Assembly: GCA_940671915.1 (NCBI GenBank)
Contig: CALNVZ010003426.1
Location: 48,765,891 to 48,829,890 of the forward strand
Length of the DNA: 64,000 bases
Direction of reading: 5' to 3'
Source: Paracentrotus lividus
Lineage: Eukaryota; Echinodermata; Echinoidea; Camarodonta; Echinidae
Shown here: positions 33,190 through 47,300 of the stretch, piece after piece
Layout: the number at the start of each line of letters is the position of its first letter
Position numbering within the stretch: the first letter of the stretch is position 1
Notes under the pieces: model-generated
The model's input: the letters and a program-made list of their open reading frames with translations, nothing else
Databases searched by the model: none
Told to the model about the DNA's origin: nothing
Made by a program: the position numbers and the translations under genes

Positions 33190-33300
33190 GTTTTCGTAGT
33201 AATGGCGTGGTTGAAAAATTAATCACGTGCCGCGCCGGGTTTTTGTGTACACATCGCGCGGTCACGAGACCGTTCGTGTATTTACAACGTTATAGTTCGT
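33190..33300 (-). promoter_or_regulatory. Acid lipase promoter region with TCACGTG (CLEAR-like) box
   Basis: TCACGTG at 33223-33229 lies 34-40 bp upstream of the minus-strand ATG in a locally GC-rich patch (GCCGCGCCGGG). TFEB/MITF-type factors bind GTCACGTGAC in lysosomal gene promoters; this copy matches the seven-base core only (ATCACGTGCC). No TATA box is clear. The start site is unknown. Confidence 0.45.
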
Positions 33301-33889
33301 TGCATGGACTCTATTGTTTACATTTATGAGTTCTTCCTGGTTGAGTATATTTTGTATATATTGCTTGCATTTCGTTTACATAACATGCAGTATACTGGTA
33401 GAACATTTATCGTGCTAGAAGGATATTCCTCAATTTGTAACATATTTCGCCAAATAGTAGGCCCCCTATGGCTTTTATTGAATTAAAATTTAACCTCAAT
33501 GGTGGACCATGATGGTGGACCTAAGAATGCAAGGATGCAAGAGGGGATGCGCCCCCCCCCCCATTTTTTTTCTTTTTTTCCCCCAACCATTTGCATATGG
33601 GACCACAACCCTTTTTTGCCAACCATTTTCTTTAAAATCTTGGATCAGATGCTGAAAAATAACAAAATGAAAAGATGTGATGCTAAAAACCTGTAGCATG
33701 AATGTATAATTCTCATGACCTGGGTGTGTTTTTACCTCCCCCTCCGTATGAACAACCTCTACATCGCTTTCTTTTCCTCCCTGTTTTCATCTCTTAACTC
33801 CGTCTCTATAGCAGCTCTCTTGTTTACATGTGTTTCTTCTCTTCCTTCCCGTAAGTCTCTTTTATTATAACCCTTAATCTCACTATCAC

Positions 33890-33985
33890 TCGCTCTCTCT
33901 CTCTCTCCCTCACACTCTCTGCTTCCCTCTCTCCCTCTCCCTTTCTCTCTCTCTCTCTCTAGCTCTATCTCTCTCTCCTATAACT
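33890..33985. repeat. (CT)n microsatellite
   Basis: CT tract with CCCTCT interruptions between the lipase promoter and the ARID2 3' flank. Confidence 0.9.
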
Positions 33986-35856
33986 CCATATTTTATTTTG
34001 TTATTACAACTCGTAAATTTTTCACTCGAAATCTCGCCACAATGTACTAGTATATATGTGTACTTTTTATCATACGCAATTATATTGAAAGAAAACTACA
34101 AATATTGTTGAGATGTCATTGTTTCAAGTGCACACCCATGAAAAGGTTTCTTTTATTGTCAATGTCAACCAGAAATAGTTGCTCCTGTACACAAGCCTAA
34201 AGCTTTCAAAGTCCTATTACTTATATTACTACAATACATACAAAAATCCTGTATTTATTTACACATTACATTAAACATGCAAATCCTTCACAATCCCTTA
34301 CGTTTTCCTTCCTGTACAAAGAAAAAAGACAGGAAATGATAATAATTAGGAAGAAATGAGACAAAAATACAAATATTAATTTCTGCATTGTTGAATATTC
34401 CATATCGCAAATCGTGTCGATAAATCCAATTTCCAATTGGGAGACACATGAACGAGCATGCTCATTCATTTAAATAAATAACGAGATGAAAATCTATTTG
34501 TTCCTCTTTATCATTCATATGAGCTGCCCATGATTGAAACAATGCCATCAAGGCAAAAGAAATGACATATGGAAAGAAATAGTAATAATGTACAAATGTA
34601 ATTACATATCTACACAAAAGTCCATGTACATGTATGTACATTGTTAACAATATACTCTTGAATGAAATCCCATGTTCTTTTCTGAACTCCAACATCAAGT
34701 GAAAACATGGGCTTTTTATTTGTAATGGAAAACAAACATAGTATTGCAAACACTTTGTAAAGTTAGAAAATGTAGGCCAAAACTTCATCACGAACTCACT
34801 CAAAGACATATCTCTCTCTCTCATTTTCTTCGCAGGAAAGAAATAAATTGTACAGAATAATTTATAACAAAGAAGAACAACATTAATACTTATGAAAGGA
34901 AAGCACATGTACAGAAATATTCATAAATAAGTTGTGCTATCAATGGCATTGTTTGTGTTAATTAATTGAATTCACTGTTTAAAGCAAAAGGTGAAATCAT
35001 TGTAACATAACAATTTATGGCTCTCAGCAGACAAAACAATTTTAGGGAGCGAGATCATATTCCTAGCCATCAAAGGAATAATGAGGGGTAACTCATTGAT
35101 GTATAGTTTCCGAGTACACCATCATCTCTAGTAGCCACAAGGCATGCACACATTTAAATACACTTTCAGCTTTTAGCAGTGCCCTGTAAGATGATTTACA
35201 ATCAACTGCTAATTTTTAACGACCGTTCTGATTGGTTAACAACAACTTTTATGCAAAAAGTATAACCAGGATCCTCACTGGTTACTTGCAATCGATCGTA
35301 ACTCCCTATGTTACAGGGCCCATGGGACACATCTAATGTTGTTGATAATTCAAATAATTTAGTTTTTATTTTTGTTTAACTGCCTTTGTTTCTATAAAAA
35401 TATACATTGAAAATAATCCAATCTTTTCTACATAATTCTGGAATGTTCTAATGCCTGTGCATTTCTTTTACATTTCAACTTTCTCACAAGATGTATCCCT
35501 TTTCATCACTGCAAATTACACCAGATTATCTCTTCATATCAAAGATTTATAGAGATCATAATTTATTGTTAACCTATGATTTCATATATCCCTGTTTAGA
35601 AGAAAAAGGGTATTAACTGATGTACGTAAGGTCTCTCTGGTACTTGCTCAATACTTCGACAAGGAAAAATACCATCATATCCACACACTTTATTGTTACT
35701 GAGTTATTTTCCTTGGGCAGTAATATTTGGTAGTAATACTATATTTTTTAATTTTTATTCAAGGTGTTGCTGTTTTTGCTTATTTATGCTGACATTAAAA
35801 GTATGCCTCAGAATTTATCAAACAAAACTCAGTGGCTCCCATTTGGCTATGTTTAA

Positions 35857-36120
35857 AGGGATACTGTAACTTTGAGGAAGCATGATTTAACAAACCGTTT
35901 GAAGTCAGGAGTTAAAAGAAATTGCAAAATATTATGTTTACCAAATTGTATTGTCTGTAATTCCCGGTTATTTTAATAAAGTATTACTGAGATTATGCTT
36001 CTAAAATGCATTTTCAAAGTTTGAATCTAACATAATAGTACAAGCACTGGTACTACATGTATATAGGGTCACACATAGGGCCTGCATTTTTAAAGCCTCC
36101 ATAAAGTTACAGAATCCCTA
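35857..36120. mobile_element. ~265-bp miniature inverted-repeat element
   Basis: AGGGATACTGTAACTTTGAGG at 35857 pairs with ATAAAGTTACAGAATCCCTA at the right. The arms diverge inward (AAGC.. against GCCTCC..). It is non-coding. Confidence 0.65.
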
Positions 36121-37344
36121 CAATATTTGTTTGTAGTTTAAACAAATGTTTACCAGATAGTGGTATCAACCACAGATTTCATGTTATTAGGGAAATAAAT
36201 AAATGGATATTTAAGTCATTCACACACAAAAAATTCAATAGCTTCGCATATCTCGCGACACTCCTGAACAACTTAATTACAATGCATTGAATTACGAAAT
36301 GAGATTCTAAACAAAAACACAATAAACCAAAACAAATAACACAAGAAAAACTGTTCAAATATCAACAAGAAATTCCAGAACATTCTGAAACATTCTGAAT
36401 TTCTGAACATAATACCACAAGAAATGTCTAACAAAAATAAACAGAGACATAAACTAAACCCCTTTGGCTGAAAATTAACAAGAAAACTGAAAATACAAAA
36501 TAATCAAGAATTACAATCTCATCTCTATAAATAACAATTCATTTACAATTTGTCACAACATCCAGTGTCATAAAAAAATTCCTTGGTCCAGTCAACGTAG
36601 TGATATGGTAGAAATAATCATATGTACATAATATTAATGCAGCTTGTACAATTTCCACATAACTCAAAGAGACGATTTTGTACATTATACACATCACCTC
36701 TCCACTACACTATCGAAAGACATTTGAAATTTAGTATGCTTACATACTAGAAGAATATCTGGCATTTATATTTGAAGCACTTTCAGTTAACACTCATGTG
36801 GCTATCTGCAAGGGAAATACAGAATTCTTCTTTTTACAATTCTGCTTGGGGTACGGTTATTCCCTACAGGATGAGCAAGCACAGTAAAGCAACCTGAAGG
36901 AAGAGACCTTTTTTTCTTCATTTTAATGTTTTGAGTTCTAGTTGTACTTTTTAGTTTATGTACGGCAATCATACACTTTGATAGTTCCATGTATCATCAA
37001 ATTAAATGAAGTATTCTAACTTCTCTTTTTTCATTTTATGATATTTACCATTATTATTTTTTTATTTCTATTTATTTATTTATTTATTTATTTATTTACT
37101 GAAGTCATGAACCAAATTTGTAAAGAAATCTAAAATGGTTGACATACAAATGGAAGCAGCCCTAGTGTCTGTTAGGGTATTGAGTAGAAAATCAATGCAT
37201 ACATTTTTATTTATTCATTCTAATTTATAAACGTCTCAAATTGATATATTTGAATTAAAATCTGGCTTTCAACAGCACTGGCAATGGGGAATAGATTATC
37301 CAAATACTGTAAAATCAGACTGCATTTGGGCAATTCTGTTGTAA

Positions 37345-37760
37345 CATCGGTTCCTGAGCATTTTCAAATTTAGAATGTTCACATGGTAGTTATGTAAGTG
37401 GAAATATTGATGTCTTTAAGTAAATATACTTGCATATACATTTAAAGAGCTTACATGCAAAAGGGACTAAATCCACTTTTATAAATTCAGAGGAAATGTC
37501 ATTTGTTTACCAGATTTTGTACACGCATCTATAGAAAAGGGAAATTACAAAAAGCATTTTCTTACAGTTGCAATCAACAATTAAGAAAATCCTTTTGTTC
37601 AAAGATGGGAATGTACCTGAACGATGGCCTGGTATCAGTAACTCAATTTTCATCAAAAGTGGATTTAGTCCCTTTTGCATGTAAGCTCTCCATTTACTAG
37701 ACAACAAAATGTCCAATCTACATAACTACCATGCAAACAATCTAGATTTGAACAAAACAA
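37345..37760. mobile_element. Long palindromic element with a 34-bp near-perfect inner arm
   Basis: GCTTACATGCAAAAGGGACT then AAATCCACTTTT (37449-37480) is inverted exactly at 37656-37687. An outer pair, TTAGAATGTTCACATGGTAG and TTATGTAAG against CATAACTACCATGCAAAC...TAGATTTGAA, extends the arms to about 37360 and 37755. Both hairpins share one axis. Confidence 0.75.
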
Positions 37761-38339
37761 AAAAAGGTCATTGATGTTACAGTGGAAGTGCAAATTTGAA
37801 GTTGATAAGGGAGAACCTACATGTATATCACACTATAAAGACAAGGATGACTAAATAGAACCGAGCTTAGAGACACAAGGAAGTGTTCTGGTGGGTCAAA
37901 TCTTATTTTGAAGACTTATTGCTGAAACAAATTAAATTGGCATTAGATATTTACCTAAACATTTGCAACGTTGCTTTATTTCAAGTCACATTACAATTGA
38001 AATCATTTTTGTTGTTGTAATTATTACATTATTACATTATCATTTAGAATTTATCTAGAGTCTTAGAATGCTGGAGACAAATCTATTCACTTCGGCCACA
38101 ATGATCACATGGAAACCTAGGAGTTTGCCAACACATATACAACATATGTTGGGAACAATTTGCCATTTGGTTTATTATTTCCTAAGTCCCTACACTTGGT
38201 GTTATCAGAAAGGTTGGTTTTTACTAGTCAGGAATCCTTTTCCTCTTGATCCACATGATCTAAATGCAAAGTTCTTTTCAACTGGGACGCAAATAAATAT
38301 GGAGTAGATTGGAGGACCAAGAATCTGCAGGAGCTGTCC

Positions 38340-38605
38340 TCTCAAGTCCTTGTACACAGGAACTCCTGTAGTCACCAGGATGATTTATCCACAGGCTCTA
38401 ATGCAAAGTTATTCTCAAACTGGGCCTCAAGATGATTTACAGTTGTTTGCAGGACAAAGCCTCACTGTGTAAAGGTTGTCAATGATTTTCTTGGAACTCC
38501 TGCGCCATGATGATTTATCCACAAGCTTGAATGAAAGGTTATTCTCAAGCTGCACCTTCACATTTGTTTCCCTGTTATAGCCTCATTGAGTAAAGGATCT
38601 TACAA
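38340..38605. repeat. 130-bp imperfect tandem repeat in the ARID2 3' UTR
   Basis: GATGATTTATCCACA at 38379 recurs at 38509 with the surrounding GGAACTCCTG, TTATTCTCAA and AGCCTCA..GTAAAGG blocks in the same order. A weaker third copy appears near 38245 (CCACATGATCTAAATGCAAA). Confidence 0.75.
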
Positions 38606-38817
38606 GCCATTGTGAAATCTATGTCCAGACCAAAGAAACCCCGGCAAGGTGCTCCACATCCTAACATATTCAAGACTCATGGTCGGGACTTTGTTCCATG
38701 CATAGCTCTTAAATCTCTTTTGAGGTCCTGCAAGATTCTACACATCTGTAAGCATCAAGAATTCTGGAGTTGTTTTTCTCATGTAGCCTCAGTGTTCGTA
38801 GGTTTTGGAAGCTGTCG

Positions 38818-41272
38818 TCATGAGTCCATGTCTAATTTGTTCAAGCACTTAGCCAGAGTGGTGGAGGATTCTGTGTTGCTGATCGCTAGGCGTGCTAACA
38901 GGAGCTCATGCTTTCGTATTTCCCTACAAATGAAATGAATAAAAGAAGAAGGAATGAAGAATAATTTAAATATTCTATCATTTAAAGTGCATATCAGTTT
39001 TGCATGTAACTTCCGTATGTGCTTGCAACATGGCTTGGAGTATCACGTCCCAGGCTTTATCACAGTGCATTTCCAGGAACAGCTGTTTACCACTGATGAT
39101 ATACATACAGAGAGATGCCTCTCGGTACTATTAAAAGTTCCTGAAATTGGCAAAAAGATCCAGAATAGCAGACACATTGGGCGAACGAGCATGAGGAAAG
39201 GTCTTGAAAATATATAATAAAAATGTGGTAAATTTTGAGAACAACTTTTGTGAATTCAGGAAATTTCCTTGAAAGGGCATCTCTGCATATCTGATGTCAG
39301 ATAACTAATACAAAATCTTGCATTAAGGGGTGTGAGTGACCACAAGTAAAAAGAGTTAAAGGAGCTGAAAAAAAAAGCTCCCATACTTTTTTGTATAGAG
39401 GAAATAAAGATTAAATAAAAGCTAAAATAAGCTAAAAATAAGCTGAAAATCAAAACCCCCAAAAGCTGCATTCTCACCCCTGTGCATTGTTGTCTACAAT
39501 GGAACATTAAATATTGTTAATTTTCAAAAATTGAAAGATAAAATAATGATTGACATAGAGGATGCCTTACCTTCTCCCAACCCTAGAATGTGTTGCTAAG
39601 TTCTTGAGGATCAGAGCAGCAGTGAGTCGTATACTCTTTGTGACGGGCCCTTCATTCTCACCCTGTATCAAAGCAAACAACAATTGGATAAAGATGTTAA
39701 GTAAAAGATTGAATTAGTGCAGCTAACAGAGTATTACATTTCACAACAAATGATTTTGATGATCAGATGTGAAGTGAGATACAATGTTAGTATTTGTTTA
39801 CTTATTTGGAGATGGATATGTAGGAAAAATTTATAAACAAGACAAATGGTAAATAGTGAACATAATTCATAAAATATAGAAATTAAACAGAATGTCTTGA
39901 AATTGTAAAAGTGATAAAATTACATTTTTTATATTTCTAAATGTTTCCCCCAAAATGATTGTGACATATGCTCGCTAGGATGCGAGAGCTGTGTGGTTTG
40001 ATTAGCATTTGCATGCCTCACGGGCGACCAGGTGGAATGCTCCACAGGGAGTGGAGACTGTGCACTCTAAATGTGGGATTGTAAGAATTCAATGACCAAT
40101 TTGGTAAAAACTGGCAACTCACAGTATTATCTTTGTTATATTTATCTGATTTGGCTACTAAACATATGTGACCTACAGGCTCAAAACTACTAATAAGTCA
40201 CAAAAATTCCTATTCGGCTGTTGCATGTTTTCAGAAACTGGAGAGTTTCCAAGCTTTCCAACGATACCAAACACTTGACGTTTGCTAAATTGTAACCAAA
40301 ATGATGTCCTATGCAGAAAATCCTGCTTCTCTTCTCATTTACTCTGTTGTGCTATTTATGACTTATTGGTGGTGTTTAGGTGGTGGGTCACATATAGAAC
40401 CCATGTAAAAATTTGAATGCCATTTTCTTACCAAGAACTCGTTGAGCGAAGGCGTGTTGAGACTCCTACGTATTGCATGGTATGCCGTGTGTGCGTTATA
40501 GATGATAGGAGGGGGTGCAGGGGAGGAGTCTTGAGACGGGGGTGGGGTAGGCTGGGCAGCACGCTGTGCTCTTCTCTCCATTGAAGCTTGAACAGCTTGC
40601 TCTGAACAATGCTTGTCCTACAGAGACCAGAGAAAGAGAAGGTTACAGAAAGCTACCTGAAGATGAGCAAGGTCAGAGTATTTAAATTTTGTACAATAAT
40701 AATTTTGCTAGTTTTTGCACTGTACCTTGTAGAGATTGTATTAACTCTAAACAGCTAGACATCCTCAAAAATGAAGAGTCAATCAACCATCAACTGTAAA
40801 TGTACATTGACCACCAACATGGTGTAGAAGTGAGCTGCATGATTGTGTTCATCCAATATCAGTAAAGTGGCTATGATTCCTGATAATGAAATCTTAGATT
40901 ATTCTATGAAATCTTTTAATAGATTATTCTATAAAATAAACCAATGTAAAAGAGAACTTAATAAAGTAAATGAGGAGTGAAACAGTGATACAAAGAGAAA
41001 AAGAAAGACAGATACATTTATTCATTACAGTCCATTCCCATTATATCAAGGGGCCTGTTGTATTAAAATCTTGTTATGCTGAACACAGACATATTTACAC
41101 ATGTTTATAATCAGAACCGGAAAATAGCCTCATTTTAAGGAAATCTTGTTGTATCCATGCTTGGTATTATGAGAGTAGACTGTATAAAACAAACTCAGGT
41201 CACAAAGAAAAGACAGGAGAAAACAAAAACAAAGAAGGAGAAAACAGAATAAGTTAAAACACAACTGACAGA

Positions 41273-41308
<36 letters not shown>

Positions 41309-44300
41309 AAGAGAGAGGGAGAGAAAAAGAAAGAGAGAGAACATTTTGCATGGAATTTATGATGTCTTACCATGATGTGGCTGACAACAGACCATCTCTG
41401 TCTCTGGATGCGATCACAACCCTCCCATTCACAGATCCCCCTGTAATTGATGTTGAGAATATGAGCCAGGCAGGTATGTGTATGGAGAGCCTTGCCAGAC
41501 ACTAGTTTCCTGTGGATGGGATAGACATTGACAAACATGCTCTAGTAATATCTACTGACTACTTGAGACAATTACTTTAATTAACCAGAAATTTTATAGT
41601 GCATGACAGTTTCTTGAATATTGCAAGGGCTGAGAGTCATGCTTTGAAAAACAATATTTAATGGAGTAATCTTTTATTCTCTTTGGGAAATGAAAGAAGG
41701 GTCTACAAAATCAAAAATATACGACTGATCATTTATTTCAATCACTTTTCATGTTATAAGCATAATTTTTCTTCTTTTTTTTCCCATTTCAGATGCAAAT
41801 TCTGTTCATGTTTCATAATGATTAATTAATATTTCATAGTGATAAATTCAATTATCTTCTGAGACAGGCAATTTTGACACTGACAATAAACGATATGAAA
41901 AGAATTTCTGCTCACCTATTGCATCCTTTCCATTCACAGATATACTTCTGAACAGCTGGTGCTGATTTTCCACTGGTACTGCTCGACTTCCGACTTGAAC
42001 TTGATGTTGAGGAAGATGACGAATGTCTCCTCTTCTTACTTGACCTTGATGACGATGATGACGGCGATGGAGGGGTCGGAGCAGGAGTTGTAGGGGAGGG
42101 TATTGGGATTGTTGACTGCTTGGCGTCTGGCGATGATAAGACATCATCGATGGGTCGCTTGAAGCAAGGAGAGGCAGTGGAAGGGCTAGGGACTTGGACT
42201 GTTAGTGGAGACGGTGGCTGCTGTGCCGGCAGAGGCAAGGAAGATTGTGTTGAGGTAGTTGTTGCTGGTGAAGCAGATGTCGCCGATTGTGAGGAAGCAG
42301 GGGTTGCCTCTGAATTGCTCATGATGGAGCTTTGAGTTCTGTTTGAGGCAGCTGAACTTGTCTGGGTGCCGCCAGACCGCGAGGTGGTGATAGGCACTGA
42401 CTGACATGAGTTTTGCTGGTTGTTGTTATTGGCGTTGGCCACTGCACCGACAGTGACCGAAGGCACGGTACTGGGAAAATTGGGGCGGATCTCGTGGCAG
42501 AAGGCCACAAGAGACTTGGGGTTAGGAGTACTGGCGTTTGGAATGTTAGGTTGGCTAAGGTTTGGTACTGCTCCGTATAAGAGCTTATCTAGTCTATCAC
42601 TCACAGTGTTATTACTGTCATAATTGTCTTTAAGCAAGGGGGAGTCTGCACGAGATCCCATGTCACCATTCATTACATGATTCAAACAAGGTTTTCCCAA
42701 CTTGTCAGCGAGGATGCCGTTTTCCGCCGTGGTAGACATGTCTCTTTTCATTTGTTCCACTTTATCGCCAATTGTTTGTGGGGTTTTCTTGAGTAAACTG
42801 TCAATGTCATTGGAAGCAATGCCATCTTTGGCAAGTTTGATCCCACTATGAAGTTTATCATTCATATAGCCATTCGGCAGTCCTTGTTTTGCTGGTGAAT
42901 CTTGATTCTGGGCTGCACTAGGATCCACCGAGTTATTGCATTCATTGGCATCAGTCTTTGTGCCTACAGGCAAGCCATTGCAAACCACACCTACAACTTT
43001 CTTATCCCCATCCTCGGATATCACATTTACTGAATAGCTACCTTTGCTTTCCTTCTCACCATTTGCAGCCACTTCTGAGACCTTGACCTGATCCTCCTTG
43101 ATGGAACCATTCTTGTTCTTGTCTCGCTCCTTGTCCTTGTCTTTGTCCTTCTTTTTGTGCTTTGATTTTTTCTTGGACTTGGATTCCTTTGCATTCATGT
43201 TAGGGCTCATAGTACCCGGCGGGGCTGGCAGGATGGGTTGGTGGTGAAGCTGGATCTGTGGAATGTTTGCAATAGTTGGAGAAGACTGGACAGTCATGGG
43301 TTGAGGGAACTGCGTGACTACTTGAACATGTGACAGAGGCATGTTCTGTCCTTGAGTTTGGACTGTCATAGGAGCACCTTGTGATTGCCCGATGGCATTG
43401 AGGACGATCTGGCCTTGTTGAGGCTGTATCACCTGTACTTGTTGTTGCTGAGCACCTGGTGCTCCTGGAATCACTGGACCCTGCTGAAGCAACCTCTTGA
43501 TGAGAGGGGAATCTCTGTTTGTAGGACTCAAGGGACCCTGTATTCGCTGCATACCTGGAAAGCGTGCAATCTGCACATTTTGAGGGCTCCCTTGGACTTG
43601 TGTTACACTTGCTGTGTGGACCTGGTGATGCTGAATTTGGTAATTCTGAGGAATTTGCGCCATGGTTAAGTTAGGTGACGGATGTGGGAGTATGGGCCTG
43701 GGACCCTGGGCATTACTGGTCGCTGGTGGGGGTTGCGGTAGGATCGGCTTTGGGCCTGTTCTAGGAGGAGTGGTTACATTCTGCACCACAAGCTGTCCAG
43801 AATTCTGGGAGAGAATTGTAGCCTGGGCAAAGTTGCCTTGCTGTTTGCTGTTGGTCATAATCATGGTCTGGCCAGGCTGAAGATGCTGGACACCAGTGAC
43901 CACATTAAGCTGTGGCTGCTGTTGCTGCTGTTGGACTTGCTGTTGAACTTGACCTTGTCCTGAAGGCTGCTGTACTAATGTCAAATGAAGGGGCACTTGT
44001 GTCTGGAACTGTTGTCCTTGGAAGTTTTGTTGGTTATGAATGACCGTTTGATGGCCCTGTACTATTTGAGGTTGTACTTGAACATAGTTGCCAGCTTGAG
44101 TCTGAAGGACTGCTCCCTGGGAGTTCCTTACGACTGTTCCAGCAGACATGCTTACAGGATGTGTTTGAACCACGTTGCCTGCTTGCGTCTGAAGCACCGT
44201 CTGGTTTCCATGCATTTGGACATTGACCATTCCTCTTGAAACTACAGCCTGTGCTGGAATCTGTTGCTGAATGACATACTGTTGCTGTGGTTGGGACTGC

Positions 44301-47300
44301 GTCACCATCAACTGTGTTCCTGGCTGTTTATTACTGTTAGCCACTTGGTACTGCTGGGTGACCGGGGCCTTTGTCTGCTGCTGGGGCTGACTGAAAACAC
44401 CAGCTTGACTAATAGCAACAGGCTCTGGCACAGTTGTCACAAGTCCTTGAATTCTTTGTTGGTGTGGCAGGTCAGGCGTTGATGTCTCCCCATTCATCTT
44501 CGGTGTTTGAGACCCTTCATCCTCAATGGTATCCGCCTCTGACAGCATGCTTTCTGTCTCCTCCATCGGGACATCGCAAGAACTTTGGTTGAGGACAGGG
44601 GAGCCTGCAATCTGGCGGATGATTCCTTCTGCAAGATCGGTCCTGTCCTCGCCATCCTCGTCATCTTCGTCTACTCCCACAGCATGCATGTTAGGGATTT
44701 TTTCTATTCTGACCTCACCATCTGGCAGTGACACTTTGAGAGGGGGCTGGCACTTCTCTGTGGATACATCCGCAGTAGACGGATTGGAGGACTTTTCTGC
44801 GGAACCTCTGCTGGGACTCTTACTGGATTGTCTTGGTGGGGTCTTCCTTCCTGATTTCCCACTGTTGCTTCGACTTCTGCTCTTACTCTTAGATTTCAGT
44901 TCAATGCTCGATTCTGAATTTGTATCTGACTGAATATGATTTTGCCCATTTCCACTTAGCACAGAAATTCCTTCACAAGACTCCTGTGGATGAACAGTAG
45001 AAGATACACTGGTGATTGTTTGAGGGATGCCTTTAGGCAGACTATTTTCAGCCTGGGATGGAATACCAACCAGACCAGGTGCACCACTATTATTTGGCCT
45101 TTCCATTGGGGGAGCCCCAACAAAGTTCTGAGGCCCATTTAACGCCTGACCTTGGCTTATTTGTCCGTTAACTGGTTTACTATTGGCTTGTTGAGAGTCA
45201 AAGTTCAACTGTTGCTGGGGTACTCTCATGTTTCCTGCAATAATATCCGCCACACTGACATTTTCTCCCTGAGATGAATGTGGTACTGGTTGTTGCAACT
45301 GCACTCCCTGAGGCATTTGCTGTTGCTGTACTTGGGGTGCTTGTCCTGTACTCTGCACAGTTCCTGGAACCATCTGAGGCTGCATTGCCTGCGGTTGCAC
45401 TATCGGTTGTTGTACAACCTGCTGGTGCTGCACGACTGGTGCATGACTGTTCGGCACTATGGCTCTAGGAGCTATCAAAGGTACTCCTTGACTAACTTGT
45501 CCCCCAGCAGGAGCATGCATCTGTATCTGCAACGGCAATTGTCCAGTTTGTCCAAGAATCTGTCCAGGAGTAGGTCCATTGGTTGAAGGAGCCATCGGTC
45601 CGTGGATGTGTCCTGGTATTTGTCCATGGACCTGACCAGGGAGCTGTACCTGTGGAGGAGGAGCAACCAATTGTCTCTGGGGAACACCTTGGTTGAAGAT
45701 ACCGCCCTTAGGAGGAGGAGGACTTGGTGAGACTGTTGGAGATGGAGAGTGTCTTTGAGCCATCCTCGCAATCATGGCTGAAGCTGCCATTTGTCCTGCC
45801 ATAGTTTGAAAACACAGAGAATATATAACTACCAACATGAATATCTATTTACAATAAGCTTTGAATCTTCGACTGTATCAATATAACCATAACAGAACCT
45901 CAAGGACCCGTTTGAAAATGATAAAATGGGCAATGAAAAATGAGTTAGTCCTCTACACAGGATTAAGTGTCGGGGGGGGGGGGGGGTATTGGGTTTTTGA
46001 CAGACATGTATCAATCAGATGCGATTATTTACGTCTGGGACCGACCTTTAACGTCACCATCCGAGAGAGATTCTGTGCTTTGATTTACCTTTTCCCAGCA
46101 CGATTCCCATACATGAACATGCTTTATAGTTATTTTTAAGTATACATATGGTGGTATAGAAGTTGGGCATCAACTTAATATAGAACCTGAAGATTCGCAA
46201 CCAAATGAAAAAGCTGACCAGAGAGATTAAGATTTGTTGTTCCAAAGACTTTATCCGCCTGAACAATTATGATCAAATTTTGACAAATTTTGATCTAATA
46301 GTCATATAATAACTATTCAGAAACTTGTATTTTGTTCTCCATTTTCTGGAAAGGAGAACAAAATACAAGACAGAATCAGGAAAAGTGGATTTGACTACTG
46401 ATCCATCATTTCTACCTCACAAAATAATTTGATATACGAAGACTCACCACTAGAGGAGGGGGCAGGCTGATTTGGTTGCCATTTCCACGGTAACGGGACA
46501 CGCCTTCTTTTGATACCAGAGATGAGGAACTGAGGACCTGCCTCACTATTTGCTTTCTTGCCTTCTACTGCTGGGAAGACAATCCTACCAACAAAAAAAA
46601 TATATATTAACATTACAGCTATTGCAGTGCTGGTTAGAGTCGAAGGGGTAACAAGAAAGATTTCCTTGCTTATCTAAATTATGGTTGATTATTGAATGTA
46701 TGTACTCTAGAATGTTTGTTTTTCGGTGACTGGAAAAAAAGAAATAAATAAAAGAAAAAATAACTGTATCAGGACAACTACCCTTTGGACGATTTCCCCT
46801 GGACAACTACCCAAAGAATTTTGGTTAGGTGTAGGGTTAGAGGTTGATTTTCTGGCAGGGAAGTTGTCCCAGGCTAGTTGTCTTAGAACCAATAATAACA
46901 AAGGTTATACTATTAATATCAAGGAATGGTTGTAGGAGTTGTAGTTGTAGGAGACTTGAATTGAAAGTGACTTACTTGACGCATCTCATGAAGTCGTTTG
47001 AGTTGAGGATATTCCTGCCCATGATCTTACCACAGGCAGACAGATACTCTGCAAACAGGTCTATGTTAGTGATAGAGGCATCTTGGTCTGTATCGTAGTG
47101 TGCACCCAACCTAAAGGGACAATAAAAAAAAGAATAAATTAAATATAGAACTTTTTAAAAGATAATATAAACTGTTGACGAGTATAAGGAGAAAATATTG
47201 ATGATAGAACTTTATCAAACGAAAGTGATTTTACTTATGTAACTTATGTGAAATAAAACTGTCATCAATTTTCAATAACACCATCATCACATCATTTATT

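Larger units (their letters stand above)
34250..38817 (-). other. Probable ARID2 3' UTR and intergenic DNA
   Basis: No coding exon seen. The ARID2 stop is at 38818-38820 on the minus strand. A minus-strand AATAAA (plus TTTATT at 34253-34258) could end a long 3' UTR, but nearer hexamers exist, for example in the (TATT)n tract at 37064-37100. The region holds two palindromic elements, annotated separately. Confidence 0.45.

Noticed and set aside
38612..38938. 108-codon plus-strand frame
   Set aside because: It is antisense to the ARID2 terminal exon and 3' UTR, with no independent support.
42120..45586. Several plus-strand frames of 60-135 codons
   Set aside because: Shadows of the ARID2 giant exon on the other strand.
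45795..45838. ATG at 45838 as the start of a separate 1,308-codon gene
   Set aside because: Splice acceptor, phase and ARID2 continuity show it is intron sequence before an internal exon.
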